DNA of 33,258 nt. Origin: an uncultured Aeromicrobium sp. GTDB lineage: Bacteria > Actinomycetota > Actinomycetes > Propionibacteriales > Nocardioidaceae. The stretch lies in NCBI GenBank assembly GCA_937873005.1, contig CALMUY010000053.1, positions 1-33,258 on the forward strand. The letters run 5' to 3'. Of the stretch, positions 24,887-33,258 are shown piece after piece; within the stretch, counting starts at the first letter, position 1; every line of letters starts with the position of its first letter. Both the position numbers and the translations under genes were made by a program. The notes beneath the pieces were generated by a model. It was given only the letters and a program-made list of their open reading frames with translations. It was not told the DNA's origin and ran no database searches.

Positions 24887-26957
24887 TTAACCAATTCCAA
24901 GAAGTGACGAGACGATGAGGTCAATAATTTTGATGCCAAGGAACGGCACAATGAGGCCGCCGAGGCCAAACACCAACAGGTTGCGGCGCAAGATGCTACT
25001 GGCAGATCCGGCGCGGAACTTTACGCCTCGCAGCGCGATCGGAATGAGCGCGACAATGATGAGCGCATTGAAAATGACAGCCGACAAGATCGCAGACTCG
25101 GGAGTTGCCAACCCCATCAGGTTAATGCGATCGAGTTGTGGGTAAGCCGCTATAAACATCGCAGGGACGATGGCAAAGTACTTCGCGACATCGTTTGCGA
25201 TCGAGAACGTCGTCAGTGCTCCGCGGGTGATGAGCAATTGTTTACCGATTTCAACGATGTCGATGAGTTTGGTGGGATCGGAATCAAGATCGACCATATT
25301 GCCGGCCTCTTTGGCGGCAGCAGTTCCACTGTTCATTGCCACGCCGACGTCTGCAGCAGCGAGTGCTGGCGCATCGTTGGTGCCGTCGCCCGTCATGGCG
25401 ACGAGGCGTCCACCAGCCTGTTCAGAACGGATGTAGTCCATCTTGTCTTCAGGGGTTGCTTCAGCGAGGAAGTCGTCAACCCCTGCCTCGGCAGCGATTG
25501 CTTGAGCGGTGAGCGCGTTGTCGCCAGTGATCATTACGGTTCGGATGCCCATGGCGCGAAGCTCGGCAAAGCGTTCAACCATGCCGTCTTTGACGACGTC
25601 TTTGAGGTGCACTACCCCGAGCGCGTGTCCGGGCTGGCCGGGTACACGCCGCGCAATGACCAACGGTGTTCCACCGGAGGTAGATATTTCGGCAATGATG
25701 TCTGAAATTGCGGTAGGAAGAGTTTCCTCGAGCCAGGCTGCCACGGCTGAACCTGCACCCTTACGAATCTCGGTTCCATCGGGCAAGTCCACGCCCGACA
25801 TGCGGGTCTGAGCCGTGAATTCAATAAACGTCGCGCCCGCAGGCTCGTCCAGATGACTTGCACCCAGTTGGTTTGCCAAATCCACGATCGACTTTCCTTC
25901 TGGAGTCTGATCGGCCAAGCTTGAGAGCCGCGCCGCGTCCCGTAGTTCGCTGTCTTGGACGCAGGGAGCCGGAACGAAGCGTGATGCTTGGCGGTTGCCG
26001 TAGGTGATCGTGCCGGTCTTGTCGAGCAAGAGGGTACTGACGTCGCCGGCGGCTTCTACTGCACGACCTGAAAGCGCAAGCACATTTACCCGAACAAGCC
26101 GATCCATGCCAGCGATGCCAATGGCCGACAGCAGGGCGCTGATGGTCGTCGGAATCAGGCACACCAACAGGGCAATCAGCATGACTGTCTCTTGCGGGGC
26201 ACCGGCGTAGTTCGCCATCGGTGGCAAGGTCGCGACAGCAGCCAAGAACACGAGCGTCAAACTCGTCAACAAGATCGACAGCGCAATTTCGTTGGGAGTT
26301 TTGCGTCGAGACGTGCCCTCGACGAGGGTGATCATTTTGTCGAGGAAGGTCTCACCGGCAGCTGCCGTGATCTGAATGACAATGCGGTCCGACAGCACCT
26401 TGGTGCCGCCTGTTACTGCACTACGGTCGCCACCGGCTTCGCGAATAACTGGTGCCGATTCACCAGTAATCGCTGACTCGTCGACGGTTGCGATGCCTTC
26501 GACGACGTCACCATCGCCAGGAATCACGTCGCCAGCCTCAGCAATCACGCGACCGCCAACTTTGAGTTCGGTGCCAGGAATAAGTGTCTCGTGGCGGGAG
26601 GCGGCAAGAAGTCTGGCCATCCTGTCGGTCCGGGCAGCGCGAAGGGATGAAGCCTGCGCCCTGCCCCGGCCCTCTGCCACCCACTCTGCCAAGGTTTCCG
26701 AAGATGACGGTCAACCACAGCCAGACGGTAATCGAAATCGTCACGACACTGGGATTGGCGATGGCGGCAATCGTGGTGGCTGCGGAACCGAGCCACACCA
26801 AGAACATGACGGGGGAGCGCCACATGTGTCGCGGATCAAGCTTACGGGTTGCGGTGGGGAACTCTTTGATCATGTGCGAGAAGAGTGATCCAGACGAAGC
26901 GGACGTATCGCGCTTGTGGCTGTGTTCAGTCTCGGGTAGAACGGTGTCGGTGTTCAT
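24887..26957 (-). pseudogene. kdpB: Potassium-transporting ATPase subunit KdpB, split by a +1 frameshift
   Basis: The gene is full length once one base is removed (690 codons). It starts at ATG 26957, inside an ATGA overlap with kdpA, and reads MNTDTVLPETEH to WLTVIFGNL in one frame (N-terminal domain and first two helices). After the CTTGG at about 26689-26693 the family sequence continues as [21 protein letters not shown] in another frame to the stop at 24887. The second part alone forms an open frame from a TTG at 26692 that lacks about 88 residues. P-type ATPase motifs are intact: TGES, the phosphorylation motif DKTGT (about residue 310 after repair), and [11 protein letters not shown]. 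Either it is a real null mutation or a one-base insertion error; the excellent conservation on both sides favours a recent event or an error. Other kdp genes are intact. Confidence 0.88.
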
Positions 26958-28612
26958 GCGAGTGCCTCTGCAATCGGTCCAAGGGCAAGTGCCGGGAAGA
27001 ACGTCAAGCCTGTGATCAACACGATGATGCCGATAAGCAAGCCGACGAAGAGGGGAGTGTGGGTAGGGAGAGTGCCAGCCGTAACGGGGACTTTGCCTTG
27101 CTCGGCTAGCGAGCCTGCCAGCATGAGTACCAACACGATGGGAACTAGGCGTCCGAACAGCATCGCCAGAGCGATCGAGACTTGGAAGAAGGTCGACGTC
27201 ACGGTTAGGCCACCAAAGGCGCTGCCATTGTTGTTCGCGCCGGAGGTGTAGGCGTAAAGAACTTCCGTGAATCCGTGACCGCCCGGGTTTGCCATGGCGT
27301 CTTGAGTACTGGGAAGTGACATTGCGATTCCCGTTCCCAGAAGTACGAGAACTGGAACTGTCAACGTGTACAAGGCGACGTACGTCATCTGGCGTGAACT
27401 GATCTTCTTGCCCAAGAATTCTGGCGTTCGGCCCACCATGAGACCCGCAATAAAGACAGTCAAGATTGCCATCACCAAGATGCCGTAGAGGCCAGATCCG
27501 ACTCCGCCTGGTGCTACTTCGCCGAGCATCATGTTGGCCAGAACGGCACCACCGCCGAGGGGCGTCATGGAGTCGTGTGCGGCGTTGATCGCGCCGGTCG
27601 ACGTACCTGTTGTGGCCGTGGCAAATAGAGCCGATCCCCACGCACCAATGCGAGTTTCTTTACCTTCCAACGCACCGCCCGCCGCTTGGGCTGCCGCACT
27701 CATGTGGCGAACTTCCGCGGTCGTAACAATCGCGAGGACACCAGCCCACAGCGTCGCCATTGCAGCCAATACCGCGAGGCCTTGGCGATGGCTTCCCAAC
27801 ATGGTGCCGAGCGTGCGCGTGAGGGCAACTGGAATGAGCAAGATCAAGAAGACCTGCAACAGGTTCGTGAGACCGTTGGGGTTTTCGAAGGGGTGAGCCG
27901 AGTTCGCATTGAAGAATCCGCCGCCGTTGGTGCCGAGGAGTTTGATGGCTTCTTGGCTAGCCACGGGGCCGCCAGGCAAGACCTGCTTAGCGCCAGTGAC
28001 CGAATTGATGGTGGTGTCAGCGAAGTTCTGAATGACGCCATTCGCTATAAGAACCAGCGCGCCTATAAACGCTATAGGCAACAGGATTCGGATTGTGCCG
28101 CGCACCAGATCGACCCAAAGGTTGCCCAGCGAGGTCGAGTTGACGCGCACAAAACCGCGGATGAACGCGATGGCGACGGCCATGCCCACAGCGGCTGAGA
28201 CAAAGTTCTGAACCGCGAGACCCGCCATTTGGGCCGTGAAGCCGAGAGTGGATTCGCCGCCGTAGGACTGCCAGTTCGTGTTGGCCACGAACGAAACCGC
28301 AGTGTTGAACGCCATCGCGAGTCCCATGTCAGCCATATCGCGATCCATCGGCAACCACGACTGTGTCATTAAGAGCGTCATGAGGACAAGAACGCCCACC
28401 GCAGAAAGACTCACGATGCTCATGGCATACGCCTTGGGGCTCTGTTCGGAATCAGGGTTGACGCCCATCAGCCGGTACACGAACTTTTCAAACCGAGTGT
28501 GAGAAGTGCAGGAGTAGGTGCGTGCCATGTAGTCGCCCAGTGGTACGTAGGCCGCTGCGAGCAACATGACAAGCACCCCAATGGTCAGCAAGCCGCTGAG
28601 AGTCTCGGTCAT
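26954..28612 (-). CDS. kdpA: Potassium-transporting ATPase subunit KdpA
   Basis: This 552-residue channel-like subunit is built from four repeats, each with a selectivity-filter loop. Visible loops are NTNWQSYGGE (111-120), GTNGGGFFNANSAHPFENP (227-245), ATTGTSTGAIN (about 333-343) and TSGANNNGSAFGG near 440. These match the family and form the K+-binding filter. Around ten membrane segments are seen and length is normal. It shares one base with the kdpF stop (TGATG) and its own stop overlaps the kdpB start, so it is tightly coupled. Confidence 0.96.
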   Translation of the reverse strand: MTETLSGLLTIGVLVMLLAAAYVPLGDYMARTYSCTSHTRFEKFVYRLMGVNPDSEQSPKAYAMSIVSLSAVGVLVLMTLLMTQSWLPMDRDMADMGLAMAFNTAVSFVANTNWQSYGGESTLGFTAQMAGLAVQNFVSAAVGMAVAIAFIRGFVRVNSTSLGNLWVDLVRGTIRILLPIAFIGALVLIANGVIQNFADTTINSVTGAKQVLPGGPVASQEAIKLLGTNGGGFFNANSAHPFENPNGLTNLLQVFLILLIPVALTRTLGTMLGSHRQGLAVLAAMATLWAGVLAIVTTAEVRHMSAAAQAAGGALEGKETRIGAWGSALFATATTGTSTGAINAAHDSMTPLGGGAVLANMMLGEVAPGGVGSGLYGILVMAILTVFIAGLMVGRTPEFLGKKISSRQMTYVALYTLTVPVLVLLGTGIAMSLPSTQDAMANPGGHGFTEVLYAYTSGANNNGSAFGGLTVTSTFFQVSIALAMLFGRLVPIVLVLMLAGSLAEQGKVPVTAGTLPTHTPLFVGLLIGIIVLITGLTFFPALALGPIAEALA

Positions 28613-28701
28613 CAGAAGCGCTCCGGGAAAATCAGCGCAGCGATTAAGTACACGGCAATTGAGACAACTCCGGAAAGGAGAAGCGTGTTTTCGACGTTCA
28701 T
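28612..28701 (-). CDS. kdpF: KdpF, small membrane subunit of the K+-transporting ATPase
   Basis: This is a 29-residue peptide, MNVENTLLLSGV to LIFPERF, with one hydrophobic helix and the C-terminal FPERF typical of KdpF. It was found by reading the bases between kdpA and the divergent gene. The stop overlaps the kdpA start (TGATG). There is no Shine-Dalgarno site; the transcript may start close to the ATG at 28701. In other bacteria KdpF stabilises the complex. Confidence 0.88.
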   Translation of the reverse strand: MNVENTLLLSGVVSIAVYLIAALIFPERF

Positions 28702-28752
28702 ATGGCTAGCCAACTAGGTCCAGCGCGCGCGTGGAAGGGGCTTGACGCGTTC

Positions 28753-28770
28753 TTAACGCGCGTTAACGCG
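28753..28770. promoter_or_regulatory. Candidate KdpE-binding direct repeat upstream of kdpF
   Basis: Two copies of TTAACGCG (28753-28760 and 28763-28770) start 10 bp apart, a helical turn, as OmpR/PhoB-type regulators prefer. The same bases contain the 14-bp palindrome TTAACGCGCGTTAA. The site is about 50 bp from the kdpF ATG; a possible -10 TAGTTG on the minus strand at 28711-28716 lacks a good -35, as expected for an activated promoter. KdpE as the binder is inferred from position and family. Confidence 0.55.
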
Positions 28771-28834
28771 GACTTGTTTTCGTTATCGGATAGCCAACCA
28801 AGCTCGCCGCCGTGAATATTCGGCCGATACTGAT

Positions 28835-28863
28835 TTGGCCACGAACCTTTTGCGTCGTACGGT
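28835..28863 (+). promoter_or_regulatory. Possible promoter of the Abhydrolase_9 gene
   Basis: TTGGCC (28835-28840) and TACGGT (28858-28863) are separated by 17 nt, about 80 nt before the ATG at 28944. The match to consensus is modest. Confidence 0.3.
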
Positions 28864-28943
28864 CATATCGCGAAGAACAAGCGTACGATCAACTAGTTCT
28901 GCTTTGCGAGGTGCGAAGCGCGCAGTGAAAGTGAGTAGCCCCC

Positions 28944-30659
28944 ATGTACGCTCCACGCCCTTGGCGCCCAGACCGGATGAATGTGTTTGCGGCCAGTGCT
29001 GCCGTGATCGCTGGTTGGATTGCTCTCACGCCCGCGCTTTTGCCGCGCCCCGCAGTATTCCAAGGACTCGTGTGTGCTCTCGTTGCCTTGATCGGCTACG
29101 GAATCGGCTCGTTCATCGCGTGGGTTGTCAGTGAGTGGGGTACAGAGATTACCGAAGGGAAGCGCAAGAAGGCGTGGCTCGCGTTCTTCGTCGTTTCTTT
29201 TATTGGCACTGTGGTTGTCCTTTGGCGTCACGTACGTTGGCAGAACCGACTGCGCGACCTCATCGGCATGGAGTCGCTCAACTTCGGACACCTCACGATC
29301 ACGGTATTGGTCTCGCTGGCGCTCTTCGCGACCTTCCTGTTTGTCGCCCGATCGGTTCGAGCCGGTGGTCGATTCTTGGCTCGCAAAGTCAGTGGCTTTA
29401 TGCCGCCTCGAGTCGCGGCAGTTTCTGGCGCGCTTATCGTGGCGATCTTGAGTTTCTTTGTCTTCGACAGAGTCATCTTGAACAAGATTGTTGAGGTCGT
29501 CGACTCCTCGTTTGCGGTGATCAACAAAGAGTTCACGACCGAACTTCCCGCCCCAACGAGCCCGCACCTTTCGGCGGGCAAGGGTTCCGACGTTTCGTGG
29601 GAAGACCTCGGGCGTCAAGGCCGCCTGTTCATCGCCAACGCGCCAACCCCAGAGCAGATCAAGGCGTTTTCGGGTCGACCCGCGCTGCAACCAGTGCGGG
29701 CTTATGTTGGTGTCGGTACCGACGGGCACATCGACCTTGAAAACGAAGCTAAAATCGCTGTTGAGGAACTCGTTCGCACTGGCGGTTTCGACCGCGCTGT
29801 GCTCAACGTATCGACCGGAACTGGCCGTGGATGGGTCAACGAAAACTCGGCACAAGCACTCGAATACATGTGGAACGGCGACACGGCCACGGTCAGCATG
29901 CAGTACTCGTACCTGCCGAGTTGGGCGTCTTTCTTGGTCGATGGTCAACGTGCCCAAGAAGCCGGTCGACACCTCTTTGATGCTGTCTATGCGCATTGGT
30001 TGAGTTTGCCCCAAGATGAACGCCCATTACTGGTGGTCAGTGGGGAAAGCCTTGGCACGTTCGGTGGGGAAGCCGCGTTCAGCGGAGCGCAAGACATGGC
30101 GAACCGAGTCGATGGCGCACTGTTTGTAGGCCCGACTGGAAACAACACGTTGTGGCAACGATTTACCGATGATCGAGATGCTGGGTCGAGCGAGATCGCT
30201 CCTGTGTACCGCAACGGACAGGTGGTTCGTTTCTCGCGAGACGGGAAGACATGGCCGGGTGGCGAGGAATGGATGGGCACTCGGATCGGCTACTTGCAGC
30301 ATGACAACGACCCGATCACGTGGTGGACGGCCGATCTCGCCTTCCACAAGCCAGATTGGCTACGTGAGCCCAGAGGCGACTACGTTCTCGATCAAGTTCG
30401 TTGGTACCCGATCGCGACGATGCTTCAGGCCGGCGTCGACCAGTTCGTTGCCAATAGCGTTCCGGTCGGCCAAGGACACTTATTTGGTCAGGCTCCCGTA
30501 TACGCATGGGCGACGATTCTTGCGCCCGAAGGCTGGAGCGAGGAGCAAACGAAAGCACTCGCCAAAGTGATTAAGACTCGAGTCAAAGCCACCGAAACCA
30601 ATACAGAAGATGCTCAAGGGTCCGGTTCTGAATCCTCGAGTGGGTCATCAGCAGACTAG
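28944..30659 (+). CDS. Alpha/beta-hydrolase membrane protein (Abhydrolase_9 family)
   Basis: This 571-residue protein has five hydrophobic segments in the first 180 residues (about 14-35, 38-60, 80-98, 118-138 and 158-178; Abhydrolase_9 N-terminal domain) and a C-terminal hydrolase domain from about 235. The candidate nucleophile is the Ser of VVSGESLGTFGGE in a GxSxG-like elbow (about residues 368-380). The region LQPVRAYVGVGTDGHIDLENEAKIAVEELVRTGGFDRAVLNVSTGTG is the usual start of the hydrolase part. Function in actinomycetes is unknown; a lipid or envelope substrate is a guess. The C-terminus is a low-complexity Ser/Glu tail. The ATG at 28944 has a GAAAGTGAG ribosome site; an internal ATG at 28977 is possible. 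It is divergent from kdpF and convergent with the acyl-CoA dehydrogenase gene. Confidence 0.85.
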   Translation: MYAPRPWRPDRMNVFAASAAVIAGWIALTPALLPRPAVFQGLVCALVALIGYGIGSFIAWVVSEWGTEITEGKRKKAWLAFFVVSFIGTVVVLWRHVRWQNRLRDLIGMESLNFGHLTITVLVSLALFATFLFVARSVRAGGRFLARKVSGFMPPRVAAVSGALIVAILSFFVFDRVILNKIVEVVDSSFAVINKEFTTELPAPTSPHLSAGKGSDVSWEDLGRQGRLFIANAPTPEQIKAFSGRPALQPVRAYVGVGTDGHIDLENEAKIAVEELVRTGGFDRAVLNVSTGTGRGWVNENSAQALEYMWNGDTATVSMQYSYLPSWASFLVDGQRAQEAGRHLFDAVYAHWLSLPQDERPLLVVSGESLGTFGGEAAFSGAQDMANRVDGALFVGPTGNNTLWQRFTDDRDAGSSEIAPVYRNGQVVRFSRDGKTWPGGEEWMGTRIGYLQHDNDPITWWTADLAFHKPDWLREPRGDYVLDQVRWYPIATMLQAGVDQFVANSVPVGQGHLFGQAPVYAWATILAPEGWSEEQTKALAKVIKTRVKATETNTEDAQGSGSESSSGSSAD

Positions 30660-30680
30660 ACCGCGACATCGCCAGCAGCG

Positions 30681-31838
30681 TCAACGCGATGCGGCTGAGC
30701 CGATTCCGATGGGGTTGACTGCGTCGGCTGCATCGAAACTGCGCATACCGATAATCCAGTCTTCAAAATACGTGATTAGTTCGGCATCTTCGCTCCGGTG
30801 ATGCTTTAAGTAGTTGTTCGCTTCGCGCGAGATGCTGAGCGCGAGACTATGCGCTTCCTCGGCGGCATGTGAGATCTCGGCATTGCACGGCATCTTTGCC
30901 GAGGGGTTGTCCAGCCGGGCCGCGAGCGCAAGAATGCGATCTTGAACGGCGTCGATGACTAGCGCACATTGGCGCAGCCAGGCCGAGGCCTGCTCGTGCG
31001 GATCATCTTGATGCGCCACGTTTGATAGCGCACGATCAGCCATACCGAGGGATCGCATGGCTCGATTGATTCGACCTAAACGCAACCGAGAGCCAAGAAC
31101 GCGTGCGCCATCGCCAACGGCACCGAGTACGTTCGCGTGGCTCACGCTCACGTCGCTCAGCGTGACGCGCGACAAGCGCAACTGAGGAAGATAGTCACGC
31201 GCATCGATGTCGGTCTCGATTGCTACGCCGGCGGCGGGAATCGGCACAAAAAAGGCTGCGAGTTCGGGGCCCGTCCCGTTTGCCGGGGCCGTTTGAGCCA
31301 AGAATACCATAAACCAACCAGGGTCATCGGCGATGCCCGCTACAAAGTTGAGATGCCCATTGAGGAGGTACTCTTCGCCACGGGAGGTTGCGGTTACGGC
31401 GCCAGGCGTCCGTTCAGCGAGCCGTTCAGCGGGCTCGGTCATGGCCCATGCTGATCGTGTTGCACCATCGAGAAGCGGTTCAAGCCACGTCTGGCTCTGG
31501 AACTCGCTGGCATACACCTCGAGTACGTTCATGTTCCCGTAGTCAGGGTCTTGACTGTTGATTGATTCGGGAGCCAAAAGCGGTGACCAACCCGTAATTC
31601 GCGCGATCATGGCTGACTCGACGTGCGTGATGCCGGCAGCTTGGGGTTGCAGAAGATTCCACAAGCCTCGACGCGAAGATTTACGACGCAATTCGTCGAC
31701 GATTGGTAGCGAGCAATCAAGCCCGAGTTCATCGCGTTGAACTGCCCATCGTTGCTCAGCGGGGATGATCTGCGTATTCATGAAATCCCGCATGATATCG
31801 GCAAGTTCCTGGATTTCTGGTTCGAAATCCGGACTCAT
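30681..31838 (-). CDS. Divergent acyl-CoA dehydrogenase-like protein
   Basis: This 385-residue protein has the fold markers of the family: an N-terminal helical domain, the FAD-contact motif WAMTEP (131-136), a middle beta domain with LLNGHLNFVAGI, and a C-terminal helical domain from about 240. It departs from typical members: the loop after TEP is AERLAERTPGA rather than the usual Ser/Asp-rich turn, and the C-terminal GGxG region with the catalytic Glu environment is not recognisable (it ends EDWIIGMRSFDAADAVNPI). Activity on acyl-CoA is therefore uncertain. The ATG at 31838 has an excellent AAGGAGATC ribosome site. It is divergent from the reductase gene; the shared region carries an inverted repeat. 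Confidence 0.75.
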   Translation of the reverse strand: MSPDFEPEIQELADIMRDFMNTQIIPAEQRWAVQRDELGLDCSLPIVDELRRKSSRRGLWNLLQPQAAGITHVESAMIARITGWSPLLAPESINSQDPDYGNMNVLEVYASEFQSQTWLEPLLDGATRSAWAMTEPAERLAERTPGAVTATSRGEEYLLNGHLNFVAGIADDPGWFMVFLAQTAPANGTGPELAAFFVPIPAAGVAIETDIDARDYLPQLRLSRVTLSDVSVSHANVLGAVGDGARVLGSRLRLGRINRAMRSLGMADRALSNVAHQDDPHEQASAWLRQCALVIDAVQDRILALAARLDNPSAKMPCNAEISHAAEEAHSLALSISREANNYLKHHRSEDAELITYFEDWIIGMRSFDAADAVNPIGIGSAASR

Positions 31839-31935
31839 GGTGATCTCCTTGGAGGATATTTGCGGGACGAGCGGGACAGGGCGAGCACAGTTGCTGCTTG
31901 TTTCTATGGTGCCGGTTTACTTGGGTCATGCGTCA

Positions 31936-31968
31936 CTCCATTTCGCATCGTGGCACAGTGAAATGGAG
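31936..31968. promoter_or_regulatory. Inverted repeat in the divergent intergenic region
   Basis: CTCCATTTC (31936-31944) and GAAATGGAG (31960-31968) are perfect 9-bp arms with a 15-nt spacer, 35 nt before the reductase ATG. The arms are 24 bp apart start to start, so it could be a regulator site for both divergent genes or a hairpin in the reductase leader. Confidence 0.5.
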
Positions 31969-32002
31969 AGTTTGCTCGAATTCTGACGGTCAGGATGCAG
32001 CT

Positions 32003-33226
32003 ATGGAAGAACCGCTCGACACGCGTGGCGTCATCATTGTTGGTGGCGGTGTCGCTGGTGTCACGGCCGCATTTGAGTTGCGCAAGGGCGGTTTTCGCGG
32101 TCGAATCACGCTTCTCGACGCTGGTACTTTCCCTCACGACCGACCACCGCTGACCAAAGACTTTCTCTGGGGACATGCAGGCGATGACGAGGTTGCGTTG
32201 TATTCGCCTGCTGCATTTGAAGAGCAGGCCATTGACTTGTCCACCCATTCGCTGGTCACCTCGATCGACCTTCGGGACCTTGGGGTCGTGTGCGAGGACG
32301 GATCTCGGTTCGAAGGCGATTTCATCGTGCTGGCGACAGGCGGTTTGGCCCGAATTCCGGCCGAGAGCATTTCTTTGCATGAAAACGTTCACCGTATTCG
32401 AACGATCGATGATGCGCGTCGGTTGAAGCGAGAGTTGACTCCCGGCCGCAGGCTGCTCGTGATCGGTGGTGGCCTGCTCGGTGTTGAGCTGTCTTATACC
32501 GCACGACTCGTGGGTGTGGACGTCACGATTGTGGAGCCGCAACTGTGGCCATTGACGCCGATCGTAGGCGACCGGCTTGCTCACTGGCTTCATGATCACG
32601 CACAAGAGGCCCACATCGCTCAACATCAGGCCCACGTTGTTTCCCTCGCGAAAAGCGATGACAACTTTCGCGCGGAACTGAGTGACGAAACTGTTGTTGA
32701 ATGTGACGTCATTGTTGCTGCGATCGGTTTCGAGCCGGCTGTTCACCTTGCTGTGCAGGCTGGATTAGACGTTGGTGTAGGCATCGAGGTTGACGCCTGC
32801 CAACGGACTTCAGACGAACGCGTTTTTGCGATTGGCGATTGCGCTGAGCGCCACGAAACCGATCGGGTTCTTCGTGGCGGCCACTGGGAAGCCGCGAAAA
32901 TCGACGGCGAACGCGTCGCGCGATCAATCCTCGGCGAGTCTGTCTCGCCAGACGGTGCAGCGTGGTTCTGGACTGATCGGGGGGACCTGCATCTCGACGT
33001 CGTCGGACGAATGGACGATTGTGACGAAACCGTGGTTCGCGGTGAATTCGGTTCGACAGCCTTCAGCGTTATTGGAATGAACAGCGGCCGAGTCGCGGCG
33101 GCAGCCTGCGTGAACGATCCGAAGACAGCCCGGCAGCTTCGAAAGATTATTGATGCTGAGATCGAATGCACGCCCGATGAACTGCGCGACCCCGCAACGG
33201 ACCTGCGTCGGATTCTGAAGCGTTAG
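32003..33226 (+). CDS. FAD-dependent ferredoxin/rubredoxin reductase-like oxidoreductase
   Basis: This 407-residue flavoprotein is of the AIFM3/ThcD (oxygenase-coupled NAD(P)H ferredoxin reductase) type. Motifs in order are FAD-binding GGGVAG (14-19), DRPPLTKDFL (46-55), ATGG (111-114), NAD(P)H-binding GGGLLG (155-160), the second FAD motif RVFAIGDCAE (273-282), and a C-terminal domain typical of this branch (from about 310). It would pass electrons from NAD(P)H to a ferredoxin; no ferredoxin, P450 or oxygenase is visible before the window ends. I chose ATG 32003 because it has an AGGA site and begins just before the Rossmann motif; the open frame extends back to 31898 through the inverted repeat region. 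Regulation shared with the divergent gene is possible. Confidence 0.85.
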   Translation: MEEPLDTRGVIIVGGGVAGVTAAFELRKGGFRGRITLLDAGTFPHDRPPLTKDFLWGHAGDDEVALYSPAAFEEQAIDLSTHSLVTSIDLRDLGVVCEDGSRFEGDFIVLATGGLARIPAESISLHENVHRIRTIDDARRLKRELTPGRRLLVIGGGLLGVELSYTARLVGVDVTIVEPQLWPLTPIVGDRLAHWLHDHAQEAHIAQHQAHVVSLAKSDDNFRAELSDETVVECDVIVAAIGFEPAVHLAVQAGLDVGVGIEVDACQRTSDERVFAIGDCAERHETDRVLRGGHWEAAKIDGERVARSILGESVSPDGAAWFWTDRGDLHLDVVGRMDDCDETVVRGEFGSTAFSVIGMNSGRVAAAACVNDPKTARQLRKIIDAEIECTPDELRDPATDLRRILKR

Positions 33227-33258
33227 GCGTCAACGTATGTGGCCAAATGTTGGCCCGT

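Noticed and set aside
26957-27641. N-terminal extension of the kdpB upstream frame into kdpA
   Set aside because: This part is an out-of-frame reading of kdpA. The real kdpB begins at 26957 in the ATGA overlap.
28893-30014. 373-residue open frame antisense to the Abhydrolase_9 gene
   Set aside because: No family features, Arg/Asp-rich composition, and the sense gene has clear membrane helices and a hydrolase domain.
31904-32746. 280-residue open frame antisense to the reductase
   Set aside because: The sense frame carries all flavoprotein motifs; the antisense frame has none.

Overview
The window looks like a chromosomal segment of an actinomycete (Actinomycetota) with medium-high G+C, judged by eye. 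The evidence is the gene families: an actinobacterial-type CorA, a maleylpyruvate-isomerase/DinB-like protein of the TIGR03083 type, an alpha/beta-hydrolase membrane protein of the PF10081/PF15420 type, an RDD protein next to a VD-repeat protein, and a full kdpFABC-DE locus. Several genes also have little or no leader and GTG/TTG starts. I cannot name the genus. I see no tRNA, rRNA, insertion sequence, prophage or CRISPR array.

Layout, left to right. 1-501: 3' end of a DUF697-type GTPase. 579-5627: tandem HAD hydrolase followed by a complete ECF importer (S component, fused double ATPase, EcfT), coupled by a 14-nt gap and two ATGA overlaps and closed by a hairpin. 5697-8332 (minus): a baeRF-like protein with a stop at its apparent second codon, an RDD membrane protein and a VD-repeat protein. 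8391-9485 (minus): a full-length uroporphyrinogen-decarboxylase-family gene with two in-frame stops. 9679-10395: aquaporin Z and a strong bidirectional terminator. 10501-11876 (minus): DinB-like/SCP2 protein and PadR regulator with a recognisable promoter and operator. 12204-12410: molbindin. 12466-16515: FAD monooxygenase, an ArsR-SRPBCC operon with a palindromic operator, a small membrane protein, and a GyrI-like protein. 16591-19875 (minus): lipoprotein, secreted FN3-nuclease-like protein, membrane-anchored serine hydrolase. 20065-21081: CorA. 21098-28701 (minus): kdpF-A-B-C-D-E, with kdpB split by a +1 frameshift. 28944-33226: Abhydrolase_9 membrane protein, divergent acyl-CoA dehydrogenase (minus) and a ferredoxin-reductase-like flavoprotein.

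The clearest functional systems are the ECF importer of unknown substrate with its double HAD enzyme, and the Kdp potassium uptake system with its own two-component regulator and a candidate KdpE box in front of kdpF. Cation and water transport genes (corA, kdp, aqpZ) lie in the same neighbourhood, but nothing shows that they form one regulon.

The most striking sequence-level feature is four independent reading-frame lesions in otherwise well-conserved genes (baeRF codon 2, URO-D twice, the nuclease GDFN motif, kdpB). They may be consensus errors in the assembly, recent gene decay or, less likely, recoding. I did not find a convincing new multi-gene system.
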